A DNA stretch of 34,914 nt from Nitrososphaerota archaeon (GTDB lineage Archaea; Thermoproteota; Nitrososphaeria; Nitrososphaerales; Nitrososphaeraceae): contig VBPX01000035.1 in assembly GCA_005877075.1 (NCBI GenBank), positions 29,832-64,745 of the forward strand, written 5' to 3'. Made by a program: the position numbers and the translations under genes. Positions 7,652-15,436 of this stretch are shown piece after piece; the first letter of the stretch is position 1, and every line of letters begins with the position of its first letter. The notes beneath the pieces were generated by a model that saw only the letters and a list, made by a program, of their open reading frames with translations, did no database searches and was not told where the DNA came from.

Positions 7652-9139
7652 TCATAGAGCTTGTGACTTTCTTATGTGACTAATTGCATTTGTTAGGTTT
7701 TCTTTTGCGGTATCAATTTCATTTTTCATTTCTTTCACATTATTCAAATACTTTTTCAGTATATTTCGGTATTTTTTTATGTATTTGATCTGTTCCTTAG
7801 GATTTGGAGAGCCCTCAGATCTACGTGTCGATATAGATCGTTGTATATCAATTTCATTGACTACACGAATTAATTTATCAGGAGCCATGCTTATTTTCAT
7901 TTTATCTAAAATTTCTTTTATTTCCATGATGTTCAATTGGTTTAATGATGTGTTGTTCTTCCTCATTGACTTGCTAACCAGCGCTCCCACTAATTTGTGA
8001 GCAGTCCTAAAAGGTAACTTATGTTTCAGAACCAATAATTCAGCAATATCTAATGATACTGCATAACCAATGTTTGATGCTTTGAGCATGGCCTCTTTTT
8101 TTACTTCAAGAGAGTCAATAATATTCCTCATCATTACTAATGATGACGATACTATTTCAATGGAATTCCAAAAGGGAATCTTGATATCCTGTAAATCTCT
8201 GCTGTAACCAGATGGTAATGATTTCAGGATTGTCATAATACTTGTCAAATTTCCGATTACGATGGCAGCTTTTGATCTCATTAATTCTAGCGGATCTGTA
8301 TTTTTTTTCTGTGGCATTGCACTAGATGAAGAAGCATGTTTATCATTAATTTCTATGAACCCAAATTCTTGAGAAGACCAAATTATCAAGTCTTCAGCAA
8401 TTCTACTTAGTGTTATCATTATTGAAGATATATCTGAAGTAAATTCAATCATAAAGTCTCTTGAAGACGTTGCGTCAATTGTATTTGATACTATATTGCT
8501 AAAACCCAATAGTTTTGCAGTCTTCCTCCTATTAAGTGGAAAAATCGATCCGCCAATAGGACCAGCACCTAATGGCGATTCATTAATCCTTTCGTATAAT
8601 GAAAATAATCTGTCCATGTCTCTTATTAGGATTTCAGAGTACGATATCAAATAGTGAGCGAAGTTTCCTATCTGTGCTTGCTGCAAATGGGTATAAAGAG
8701 GCATTATTGAATCCAAATTCTCTTGCGACTTTTGTAATAGTAATCTAACTAAATTAATGACGTGAATGAAAATGTCAATTAAATCATCTCTTGCCTTAAT
8801 TCTGATGTCTGTTATTACCTGATCATTTCGGGACCTTCCAGTCTGAATTTTACCTCCAACATCCATTCCTATTTTTCGTATAAGATGTGTTTCAAGTGAC
8901 TCATGAATATCTTCAAAACCATCTCTTGCCAGATTTTCTGGATGTTTCAAGACACGATCTAATTCAGCTATGATACTTACAAGTTCATTCTGATTCAATA
9001 AACGAATCTCAGAAAGCATTATTACATGAGCTTTGGTGCATAAAATATCGTAATAGAGAATTTTATTATCTATATCGATTGATGAAAGGAAATTCAATGT
9101 GTGCCTATCTAGATCTGCTTTGTGTCTTGATCTATACAT
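7652..9139 (-). CDS. argH: Argininosuccinate lyase
   Basis: 495 residues of the fumarase/aspartase superfamily. Splits argininosuccinate to arginine and fumarate, the latter feeding the TCA genes also present in this window. GRSRND is at 101-106, the T-H pair at 150-151 precedes LQQAQ, and the signature loop SSSSAMPQKKNTDP is at about 270-283. That loop usually reads GSSxMPQKKNPD; here the Gly and the Pro are replaced by Ser and Thr, but the catalytic Ser and the KKN remain. The ATG at 9139 follows a CAATAAATAAGT TATA-like box. It converges on argF. Confidence 0.93.
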   Translation of the reverse strand: MYRSRHKADLDRHTLNFLSSIDIDNKILYYDILCTKAHVIMLSEIRLLNQNELVSIIAELDRVLKHPENLARDGFEDIHESLETHLIRKIGMDVGGKIQTGRSRNDQVITDIRIKARDDLIDIFIHVINLVRLLLQKSQENLDSIMPLYTHLQQAQIGNFAHYLISYSEILIRDMDRLFSLYERINESPLGAGPIGGSIFPLNRRKTAKLLGFSNIVSNTIDATSSRDFMIEFTSDISSIMITLSRIAEDLIIWSSQEFGFIEINDKHASSSSAMPQKKNTDPLELMRSKAAIVIGNLTSIMTILKSLPSGYSRDLQDIKIPFWNSIEIVSSSLVMMRNIIDSLEVKKEAMLKASNIGYAVSLDIAELLVLKHKLPFRTAHKLVGALVSKSMRKNNTSLNQLNIMEIKEILDKMKISMAPDKLIRVVNEIDIQRSISTRRSEGSPNPKEQIKYIKKYRNILKKYLNNVKEMKNEIDTAKENLTNAISHIRKSQAL

Positions 9140-9227
9140 GATGAAAACAAATTACTAGACTTATTTATTGATATTTATGATCGCGAAAAATTCCTTGCTC
9201 CTTATAATAAGCAATTCAGTCTGAGAT

Positions 9228-9235
9228 GATTAAAT
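9228..9235. repeat. Left target-site duplication
   Basis: GATTAAAT directly abuts the left GGTTCTGT tip and is identical to 9974-9981. Confidence 0.88.
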
Positions 9236-9286
9236 GGTTCTGTCAACTTCTAGGGACATTTCTAACTGTAAACAGTCGGGACATAA
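9236..9286. repeat. Left terminal inverted repeat
   Basis: Pairs with 9922-9973. The outer 8 bp (GGTTCTGT) are identical, the next ~23 bp are imperfect with one 1-bp gap, and the inner core TGTAAACAGTCGGGACATAA (9267-9286) is perfect. Weak similarity continues inward for about 10 bp. Confidence 0.88.
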
Positions 9287-9605
9287 ATGATTCAGTTTTT
9301 TTTACCTTGACTTTCATATGTATTAGTAGTTTCTTAAATCCCCTAAATCGTTTTGGATTTGGCTTATCAGTATCTTTCGCATATTGGTCAAACATATCCC
9401 TTGCTTGTACTAATGTGTCTTCAAAGTAATTTTCTAGATTTTTATCTTTAATTTCACCTGTATTAATGAGAAATGCAAGCCATTCACAAGTATTAAAAAA
9501 CCTATTATCCCAATCGTCTAGTTTAAGTTTATTGTTGGGTTCTTTTACTAAATATGTAACCTCTTTTTGCATTTCCTTTAACTCTTTTAGAATGCTGTCT
9601 AGCAA
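9243..9605 (-). CDS. Cargo protein of the transposable element: helical/coiled-coil protein, unknown function
   Basis: 120 residues from TTG at 9605. The N-terminus is heptad-like (LDSILKELKEMQKEV), and the frame is open upstream, adding KLEQIK before the start. The middle (RFFNTCEWLAFLINTGEIKD) and the later basic part (RFRGFKKLLIHMKVKVKK) resemble small helical domains of the DUF4760 type, but that is only a weak impression. The last ~15 residues are encoded by the left inverted repeat, so the natural C-terminus may have been replaced when the element formed. The upstream frame at 9625-9732 encodes a membrane helix and may be the missing N-terminus, separated by a frameshift. Confidence 0.5.
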   Translation of the reverse strand: MLDSILKELKEMQKEVTYLVKEPNNKLKLDDWDNRFFNTCEWLAFLINTGEIKDKNLENYFEDTLVQARDMFDQYAKDTDKPNPKRFRGFKKLLIHMKVKVKKTESFMSRLFTVRNVPRS

Positions 9606-9624
9606 TTTGATTTGTTCCAGTTTC

Positions 9625-9732
9625 CTATTCCTTGTGTGTCTTTATCACGTAAACTATACTACCAACTGTAATAAGAGCAGCAAAAATTACAACATAATCA
9701 GACACTACATCAATGGATGGAAACTGGATCAA
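9625..9732 (-). CDS. Small single-TM protein inside the element (possible N-terminus of the 9243-9605 gene)
   Basis: 35 residues from TTG at 9732: a polar start, one hydrophobic segment (DYVVIFAALITVGSIVYV) and a short basic end (IKTHKE). The stop at 9625-9627 lies only 20 bp before the downstream coiled-coil start, whose frame is open back to about 9645. A single indel here would join them into one membrane-anchored coiled-coil protein of roughly 160 residues. It may also be a separate small membrane protein. Confidence 0.4.
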   Translation of the reverse strand: MIQFPSIDVVSDYVVIFAALITVGSIVYVIKTHKE

Positions 9733-9737
9733 ATGAA

Positions 9738-9876
9738 CTATTTTTTCTTTCCTGCCTTATCTCTCTTTTCATGTAAATCGCCAGAATGTCCACCGCTTTA
9801 TGATTTTCCTTTTAGGTTTTCCGTCATACAAATATTCTATATGAATTTCATGCAACTCAGGCTCTTGTTGTCCCAT
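9738..9876 (-). pseudogene. Short frameshifted cargo reading frame
   Basis: ATG at 9876 gives MGQQEPELHEIHIEYLYDGK and then KPKRKIIKR. In that frame a stop falls at 9769, after a Trp/Phe-rich tail. One base later the other frame reads GGHSGDLHEKRDKAGKKK and stops at 9738, which looks like a natural basic C-terminus. A 1-bp indel near 9795 would restore a 45-residue protein. No family recognised. Confidence 0.4.
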
Positions 9877-9921
9877 ACCTATTAGTATATAACTAATAGT
9901 ATGTGAGAAACTAATGAAGCA

Positions 9922-9973
9922 TTATGTCCCGACTGTTTACACCAACGAAATAACCCGATAACTTTACAGAACC
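9922..9973. repeat. Right terminal inverted repeat
   Basis: Inverse copy of 9236-9286, ending in ACAGAACC; contains the perfect core in inverse orientation at 9922-9941. Confidence 0.88.
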
Positions 9974-9981
9974 GATTAAAT
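9974..9981. repeat. Right target-site duplication
   Basis: GATTAAAT directly outside the right tip, identical to 9228-9235. Confidence 0.88.
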
Positions 9982-9987
9982 CAATAG

Positions 9988-10003
9988 TTATATAGTATAA
10001 AAA
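9988..10003 (+). promoter_or_regulatory. TATA region of the MIP18-family gene
   Basis: TTATATAGTATAAAAA begins 29 bp before ATG 10017, predicting a leaderless mRNA. The box lies only 6 bp beyond the right target duplication of the transposable element, so anything upstream of TATA is now element sequence. Confidence 0.5.
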
Positions 10004-10016
10004 ATAAATTCAATAT

Positions 10017-10334
10017 ATGAGCCAGGAGATCCAACAATTACGAAAGTCAATATTTGATGAACTCACAAAGATTGTAGACCCAGAAATAGGAGTTTCCATT
10101 ATGGAATTGGAACTAATTGATAAAGTAGATATAGATGAAGGAAAGGTAAAGATAGACTTGCACCTGACAAGTCCTTTTTGCCCTGCAATATTTGGTTTTA
10201 AAATCGCTCAAGATATTAGAGATAATGTCTACAAGATTCAGGGTGTTAAGGAATCAAAAGTAAATGTGAGCAATCACTTTATGGCTGATGCTATAAATAA
10301 ACAAGTAAATGAAAGCAAACTGCCCTCAAAATAA
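10017..10334 (+). CDS. MIP18 (DUF59) family protein, SufT-like Fe-S assembly factor
   Basis: 105 residues. DELTKIVDPEIGVSIMELEL is the conserved DPE motif of the MIP18/DUF59 fold. SPFCPAIFGFKIAQDI carries the single reactive Cys in the usual 'T/S-x-x-C-P' position, and VKESKVNVSNHF resembles the closing strand region. These proteins help insert Fe-S clusters (SufT, CIA2) or act in related steps such as PaaD. A cytosolic Fe-S role is plausible given the Fe-S-bearing SDH operon next door, but the two are convergent rather than co-transcribed. Length is normal for the single-domain form. Confidence 0.85.
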   Translation: MSQEIQQLRKSIFDELTKIVDPEIGVSIMELELIDKVDIDEGKVKIDLHLTSPFCPAIFGFKIAQDIRDNVYKIQGVKESKVNVSNHFMADAINKQVNESKLPSK

Positions 10335-10365
10335 TGGTTAGATTGGATATTAAAAAAATTATCAG

Positions 10366-11172
10366 CTAAATACTTTCTTCATCAGTTTGTATTTCATTTT
10401 TTTCCGCTAATTTCTTGTCATTTTTCGATATTCCTAACATATACGATCTTAGTAACTGAATCCCTAATGCCGGGTCTACTCCCTTTGGGCAAACTTTGCT
10501 ACATGAGCCAGCAAAATGACATCTCCATATGCCATGTCTGTCATCGACAATATCCAATCTGTTTTTTGTTTCATCCCTTGTATCAGCATAATATCTGTAT
10601 AATTGTGCTAGAGCCTGCGGACCCGGAAATTTCAAATCCGTGCCAACAGTAGGACAAGCAGAATAGCATAATCCACACTTTATACAATATGAAAACTGAA
10701 GATATTTGTCTACTTCATCTGGTGATTGGTAAAAAGAAAATGTCTTTTTTTCAGTATCAGGATCGTCAACACCATCTTTACTCTGTATATAGGGTTGAAT
10801 ATTCTTGTGATGATTAAAAAAACGGCTAAAGTCAGTGACTAGATCTCTTATTACGGGCAAATTTGGTAAAGGTTCGCATTCAATTGTTGATGTTTCTAAT
10901 TCAGAGATTTTTGTATAACAGGCTAGTCTTGGAATGCCGTTTATTTTCATTCCACATGAGCCACACGAAGCCATTCTGCAAGAGTATCTAATCGCTACAC
11001 TTGGATCCATGTAACTCTTGACATATAATAAGGCATCTAGTACGGTAGTCCATTTTTTATATGGCACGTTAAACGTGTCATAATGGCTATCTGTTTTTTG
11101 TGCTGTATTTTCTCTAAAAATTTTTAATACTATTTTCTTTTCATCTTTATTATTCTCGTTAGAGTTAATCAA
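10366..11172 (-). CDS. sdhB: Succinate dehydrogenase iron-sulfur subunit
   Basis: 268 residues from TTG at 11172. C65, C70, C73 and C85 in CRMASCGSCGMKINGIPRLAC-like order ligate the plant-type 2Fe-2S cluster. YCIKCGLCYSACP and CHFAGSCSKVCPKGVDP provide the ligands for the other two clusters of the C-terminal domain. Carries electrons from the SdhA flavin to the membrane quinone site. It is the last gene of sdhA-C-D-B; 9 bp separate its start from the stop of the out-of-frame end of sdhD. A short acidic tail (EKNEIQTDEESI) is unremarkable. Confidence 0.93.
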   Translation of the reverse strand: MINSNENNKDEKKIVLKIFRENTAQKTDSHYDTFNVPYKKWTTVLDALLYVKSYMDPSVAIRYSCRMASCGSCGMKINGIPRLACYTKISELETSTIECEPLPNLPVIRDLVTDFSRFFNHHKNIQPYIQSKDGVDDPDTEKKTFSFYQSPDEVDKYLQFSYCIKCGLCYSACPTVGTDLKFPGPQALAQLYRYYADTRDETKNRLDIVDDRHGIWRCHFAGSCSKVCPKGVDPALGIQLLRSYMLGISKNDKKLAEKNEIQTDEESI

Positions 11173-11181
11173 TATTCAAAA

Positions 11182-11513
11182 TCACAGTCCATTTGCCAAT
11201 ATTATTGTTCTAGTGCCATAAGCGATGAGTGCTACGGTTGCAGAAATAGTCATTATTGTTATCATACCAATAATATTATTCTTATCCCATTGAATCCATG
11301 AATAGAGATTAATACAAGGATTGACTCTAAAATGAAGACATAAAAAATATTCTTATAATTTGAAATGATGTAATCATATTCAAGGCTCGAACCAAATGGA
11401 ACTATGAGCCTCATCAATATGTGAACAGCAACAACAAATATTGCAGCAATACCTGTAATGTAATGAATCTTCATTATCTGACTTTCTTTTAACATTCTGT
11501 GTCTTTCCATCAT
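11182..11513 (-). pseudogene. sdhD: Succinate dehydrogenase membrane subunit D, frameshifted before TM3
   Basis: ATG 11513 overlaps the sdhC stop (TAATG). In frame it gives MMERHRMLKESQIMKIHYIT, TM1 (GIAAIFVVAVHILMRLIV) and TM2 ending ISIHGFNGIR, and then stops at 11262. Another frame of the same DNA continues WDKNNIIGMITIMT..., a TM3-like helix, then GTRTIILANGL and a stop at 11182, just 9 bp before sdhB. SdhD normally has three helices, so the gene is split by a non-triplet change, apparently a deletion in the TM2-TM3 loop. The upstream codons before 11513 only re-read sdhC. If real, quinone-site assembly would be affected; an assembly error or a frameshifting event is possible. Confidence 0.7.
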
Positions 11514-11959
11514 TATTCTCCAAACAAGACGGTGAATCCGTAGTACATCGCAGCTGCGGACAATATCAGTGCAATCCATATCCCAGATTTTTGTCTGTAA
11601 TTCAAAGATGAAGGACTGTAAGGATAATCAGGTCTACTTGGCGTTCCTAGTCCGATACCTACATGAGTAAATATTAGACGAATACCATTTGCGGAATGAA
11701 ATGAACTTGCTCCGATTACCATAATTAGGAATAGATGCCCCCAAACAGTTTGTGTCAGCTCTAAAAATGATTCCCATGCATTTTGACCATTAACTATTGT
11801 ACTTGTTTCGTACACATGCCCAATGAAATAGATAAGAAGAAAAACTCCTGTTAGTCTTTGAAACCAGTAAGAAATACGTTCCCATCCATATCGTGATGGG
11901 TTAAGCCAGCCCTTTATTCCCTCCAAATTATTGCGACTATCGTGCTCTATCTCTTTCAT
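11513..11959 (-). CDS. sdhC: Succinate dehydrogenase cytochrome-b-type membrane subunit C
   Basis: About 148 residues from ATG 11959, which shares a base with the sdhA stop (TGATG). A longer reading back to 12010 would only re-read sdhA. It opens with a charged segment (MKEIEHDSRNN), then GWLNPSRYGWERISYWFQRL, the usual entry into TM1 (TGVFLLIYFIGHVY). TM2 is VWGHLFLIMVIGASSFHSAN with the conserved HxxNGIR heme/quinone-site motif, and TM3 is WIALILSAAAMYYGFTVLF. It anchors SdhAB with SdhD. Confidence 0.88.
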   Translation of the reverse strand: MKEIEHDSRNNLEGIKGWLNPSRYGWERISYWFQRLTGVFLLIYFIGHVYETSTIVNGQNAWESFLELTQTVWGHLFLIMVIGASSFHSANGIRLIFTHVGIGLGTPSRPDYPYSPSSLNYRQKSGIWIALILSAAAMYYGFTVLFGE

Positions 11960-13680
11960 CAGTATTTTCTCTCTGCTGGTACATATCTGGTTAGCGTAAC
12001 AGGATGCCACGAAAAGTGAGGCTCAGCACTGTCCATAAAGTATGCCAATGTGTGTTTTAAGAAATTGACATCGTCTCTATTCGGGTAGTCAGTCCTAGAA
12101 TGCGCTCCTCTTGATTCGCGTCTATTCAAAGCACCAATAATTATAATCTCTCCTATTCTCAATAATGAATCTATCTCCATTACATTTATGAAATTTGTGT
12201 TATATTCTTTAGAACTGTCATCTACATGTTTCCATGATAATTTCTGAAGTTCTCTTACTTTTTTTAAACCTTCGATTAGCATATTTTCATTTCTAAAAAT
12301 ATAAGTTTTGGCATCCATCAAATCTGTAAACTCCTTTCTAATGTCGTAAGGATTTACCTGTCCGCTTCCTCTAAAAATCCCATCAAAAATTCTCTTTTCT
12401 TCTGATAGTATGTTATTGTCAGCAATGTTGATAGACTTGTCCTTGTTCTTCTCGGCATAATCGGCTGCCAAAATTCCAGTTATATTTCCCCAAACTAAAC
12501 ACTCAGATGTAGAATTTGCCCCAAGTCGATTTGCGCCATGAAGACCGTTACAGGCGGCCTCACCAGCTGACCATAAGCCATTCATCTCGGTTTGTCCATC
12601 GATGTTAGCGTGTATCCCCCCCATCATATAGTGACACACCGGTCTAATTTCTATGGGCTCACTTATTATATCGATACCTGAAAATTTAAAACCTATCTCT
12701 CTAATTCCTGCTAATCGCTCTTTAATGCGTGCTTCTCCTAGGTGTGTCAGATCTAATTTAAGACAGTCAACACCCGTTTCGTGTTTAAACCCTCTACCAT
12801 TTTCAATTTCTTTTATCATTGATCTGCAGACTACATCACGGGGAGCTAGTTCTAATTTTTCCGGAGCATAATTTTTCATGAATCTTTCGCCCAGACTATT
12901 GACCAGATATCCTCCTTCGCCTCTGGCACCTTCTGTTATTAGAATTCCTGATGGAAGGATTCCAGTAGGATGGAATTGAACAAATTCCATGTCCTTTAGA
13001 GCCAATCCGGATCTAAACGCCATATCTATACCATCTGGTGTTGAAGAGTACGCATAAGTTGAAAAACTATAGAGTCTCCCGGCTCCACCAGTAGCTATGA
13101 TCCCAGAATTAGATTTGAATATGACAAAGTTTCCACTTTTCATCTCTATTGCAGTAACACCAGCAAAGTTATTGTTTCCATCATGTAGGATTGATGTGCA
13201 AAACCATTCGTTGTAAAAATGGATGTTATCATATTTTAGACACGTATCATAAAGTGTCTGCATTTCATAAAAACCCACTTTATCCTGTGCGTAAGTTGCC
13301 CTTGGAAAAGAATACCCTCCAAACTTTCTCTGATCAATTCGGCCGTCGTCCCTTCTAGACCAGGGCATTCCCCATCTATCTAATTGATAAATCTCATTTG
13401 GTATTTCATGGGCCAATTTTTCAGCAACATCTTGATCACACAAGAAATCACTACCTCTGATAGTATCATAAATGTGGGACTCTATATTGTCCCCTTCATC
13501 TGAAAATAGTACCGCTGCAGTTCCACCCTCAGCAGAGACCGAGTGTGAACGCATAGCCTGGACCTTTGAAATTACTCCGATATTTAATTTCTCATTTCTC
13601 ATTGCACATGCTATAGCAGAACGCAATCCGGCCAATCCAGTGCCAATAACTAGTACATCATGCGAAATGTGATCTGTCAA
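11959..13680 (-). CDS. sdhA: Succinate dehydrogenase flavoprotein subunit
   Basis: 573 residues, start TTG 13680. The N-terminal GTGLAGLRSA (13-22) is the FAD Rossmann loop; RSHSVSAEGGTAAV contains His46, the expected covalent FAD attachment residue. FVQFHPTGI, ITEGARGEGG and RPVCHYMMGG are substrate/FAD motifs, and SRGAHSRTDYPNRDD near the end is typical of the capping region. Oxidises succinate to fumarate. First gene of the leftward operon, with an AT-rich, TATA-containing gap of about 150 bp facing the divergent gene at 13838. Confidence 0.95.
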   Translation of the reverse strand: MTDHISHDVLVIGTGLAGLRSAIACAMRNEKLNIGVISKVQAMRSHSVSAEGGTAAVLFSDEGDNIESHIYDTIRGSDFLCDQDVAEKLAHEIPNEIYQLDRWGMPWSRRDDGRIDQRKFGGYSFPRATYAQDKVGFYEMQTLYDTCLKYDNIHFYNEWFCTSILHDGNNNFAGVTAIEMKSGNFVIFKSNSGIIATGGAGRLYSFSTYAYSSTPDGIDMAFRSGLALKDMEFVQFHPTGILPSGILITEGARGEGGYLVNSLGERFMKNYAPEKLELAPRDVVCRSMIKEIENGRGFKHETGVDCLKLDLTHLGEARIKERLAGIREIGFKFSGIDIISEPIEIRPVCHYMMGGIHANIDGQTEMNGLWSAGEAACNGLHGANRLGANSTSECLVWGNITGILAADYAEKNKDKSINIADNNILSEEKRIFDGIFRGSGQVNPYDIRKEFTDLMDAKTYIFRNENMLIEGLKKVRELQKLSWKHVDDSSKEYNTNFINVMEIDSLLRIGEIIIIGALNRRESRGAHSRTDYPNRDDVNFLKHTLAYFMDSAEPHFSWHPVTLTRYVPAERKY

Positions 13681-13837
13681 ATAATTATTGCAACCTCAAC
13701 CATTATCCTTTAGGTAGACGTCTGTATTTAGTAATAAATATATTATTCTTTTTTCTTCAAAAGTAAAAAATCCCAGACTTTCTAAACCTAATTTGGAAGA
13801 TACAGTTTAATTGTGAGAAACTATTTTTCGATACAAG

Positions 13838-14095
13838 ATGACCTTGAAATGTTCTGGAAAGGTACTATTGACAACCAATACTTCAGATGATGGCATTGCA
13901 GTTGCTGCGAAAAAGAAATTATTGGAAAATGGAATAGACGAATCGCAGATTATGTTAGGCCACGATATTCAAATTCTTGAAAAAGATGACCTTTATGTTA
14001 GCTATGAACCACCAGATTTAGTAATAAGAATTGTATATGACAAGAAGGAAAATGGAATGATAAAGATGAAGAACATCAAAATGATTAAAATTTAA
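13838..14095 (+). CDS. Small conserved-type protein, unknown
   Basis: 85 residues: VLLTTNTSDDGIAVAAKKKL, then ENGIDESQIMLGHDIQILEK, then a beta-rich and Lys-rich end. The alternating strand-helix-strand pattern suggests a small alpha/beta fold, but no motif is recognised. It is divergent from sdhA and 25 bp from the convergent hisS stop. Confidence 0.55.
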   Translation: MTLKCSGKVLLTTNTSDDGIAVAAKKKLLENGIDESQIMLGHDIQILEKDDLYVSYEPPDLVIRIVYDKKENGMIKMKNIKMIKI

Positions 14096-14120
14096 AAACC
14101 AAAAAGTAAATTAAACCAAA

Positions 14121-15386
14121 TTAAATTATTTGGTCAAGATATTTTCCAATTTCAGTAATACTTTGCTTCTGTTCCTTAACTCCTGTCTTGATGGTAACAA
14201 TACCCTTTTTGAATTCATCGAGATTTACAATTACAATTGCCAATGCATTTTTTAAAGAAGCATCATGAAACTGTTTATTGAGGGTCCTGTTGTTTAAGTC
14301 ATAGTCCACAGAATAGCCAAGATTTCTTAAAATCGATACTATTCCTAAAGCAAGTGTTTTTTCTTTTTGGGAACTGTATGCAATGTAAATCAATGGCCTT
14401 TGTGGTATTTTTTCTGATTTGACCTTCATAGCAGTTAGTATCCTTTCCACACCACCAGCGGCACCTGTTGCATGTAAGTCCTTTCTACCAAATGCCTCTG
14501 TCAACTTATCATACCTACCTCCTCCTACTAGTGTTCCAATTTGTGATGATTGTTCTTTCGCTTCAAACACTATACCAGAATAATAATCAAGACCGCGTAC
14601 TATGCTCAAGTCTACAATTATATTCTTAGCCTGCCTTGATTTTAGTGAATCAAATAACATCGACAGAGTGTTTGACGACTCAAATGCTCTTACAGTATCA
14701 TTGTGCAATATTTTTTCAGGTGCACCATTAAAAGAAACGAATTCGATAAATTTTTGCAAACTATTTGAGTCCAGCCTATCTCTATATTCATTGATAATTT
14801 GTTCTGAACTTTTTTTGGATAACTTGTCAACGGCCCTCAACATTTCACTTACAATAGAATTATCATTAATTGCCAGAAATTTTGATAGATATTCTTCTAA
14901 TATTCCCCTGTGATTAATGGCTATTACAAAATCAATGCCCAATTTTCTCAAAAAAAATGAAACAAATTCGATAACTTCGGCGTCTGCATCTACGTTTGCG
15001 GATCCGAATATCTCTATATCCCATTGATGAAAATATCTATACCTACCTAACTGCGGTTCATCATATCTCCATACACCTCCAAATGATGATAATTTTATTG
15101 GAAGTTTAAGATCTCTGCGCATAGAAACAAATCTTGATAGACCAATAGTCAAATCAAAACGTAAGGCTATATTTCTACCTCCTTTGTCAGTAAAACTATA
15201 GGTTTCTTGAATTATTGATGGCCCACTTTTCGCTTCAAGGGTGGATAATAATTCCAATGTTGATGGTTCGATTAGATTAAAATCAAAGATTTCTGCAGTT
15301 TCTACAAACTTATCTCTTATGAAGGAAATATTTCTCAATTCCTCATATTGCAAATCCTTCATTCCTCGCGGAAGGTCTAACTTCAC
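14121..15386 (-). CDS. hisS: Histidyl-tRNA synthetase
   Basis: 421-residue class II synthetase; charges tRNA-His. Start is GTG 15386 (MKLDLPRGMKDLQYEE). Motif 2 is VWRYDEPQLGRYRYFHQWDI; archaeal enzymes often have this WRYDEPQ form. The His-specific motifs are RGLDYYSG (HisA1) and LVGGGRYDKL (HisA2). Motif 3 lies in ATGAAGGVERI. The C-terminal anticodon-binding domain begins near PLIYIAYSSQ. It is divergent from archease, with 73 bp between the two starts. Confidence 0.94.
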   Translation of the reverse strand: MKLDLPRGMKDLQYEELRNISFIRDKFVETAEIFDFNLIEPSTLELLSTLEAKSGPSIIQETYSFTDKGGRNIALRFDLTIGLSRFVSMRRDLKLPIKLSSFGGVWRYDEPQLGRYRYFHQWDIEIFGSANVDADAEVIEFVSFFLRKLGIDFVIAINHRGILEEYLSKFLAINDNSIVSEMLRAVDKLSKKSSEQIINEYRDRLDSNSLQKFIEFVSFNGAPEKILHNDTVRAFESSNTLSMLFDSLKSRQAKNIIVDLSIVRGLDYYSGIVFEAKEQSSQIGTLVGGGRYDKLTEAFGRKDLHATGAAGGVERILTAMKVKSEKIPQRPLIYIAYSSQKEKTLALGIVSILRNLGYSVDYDLNNRTLNKQFHDASLKNALAIVIVNLDEFKKGIVTIKTGVKEQKQSITEIGKYLDQII

Positions 15387-15423
15387 AATCTTGAGGATCG
15401 TGTGTCATCATTTAGATTTTGCG

Positions 15424-15436
15424 ATTAGTTATAATA
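15424..15436 (+). promoter_or_regulatory. TATA region of archease gene
   Basis: ATTAGTTATAATA is centred about 28 bp before the TTG at 15460, so the TTG start would be at or next to the 5' end of the mRNA. This decides the start against longer in-frame readings that overlap hisS. Confidence 0.45.

Larger units (their letters stand above)
9236..9973. mobile_element. Non-autonomous transposable element with cargo, IS6-like ends and 8-bp target duplication
   Basis: The two ends match as imperfect inverted repeats about 51 bp long, both starting GGTTCTGT and sharing a perfect inner 20-bp core. The 8 bp immediately outside each end are identical (GATTAAAT). This is direct evidence of transposition. 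Size (738 bp), the GGTTCTGT tip and an 8-bp duplication resemble the IS6 family, which is inference because several families make 8-bp duplications. No transposase is encoded in any frame; instead three short leftward reading frames fill the element. It therefore needs a transposase supplied elsewhere. Confidence 0.88.

Noticed and set aside
9236-9973. Intact IS6-type insertion sequence with transposase
   Set aside because: No frame encodes a DDE transposase; the longest frame is a 120-residue helical protein, so the element is non-autonomous.
15060-15130. Missing FRxE in motif 2 of HisS
   Set aside because: WRYDEPQ is a known archaeal variant of the motif and the surrounding sequence is normal.
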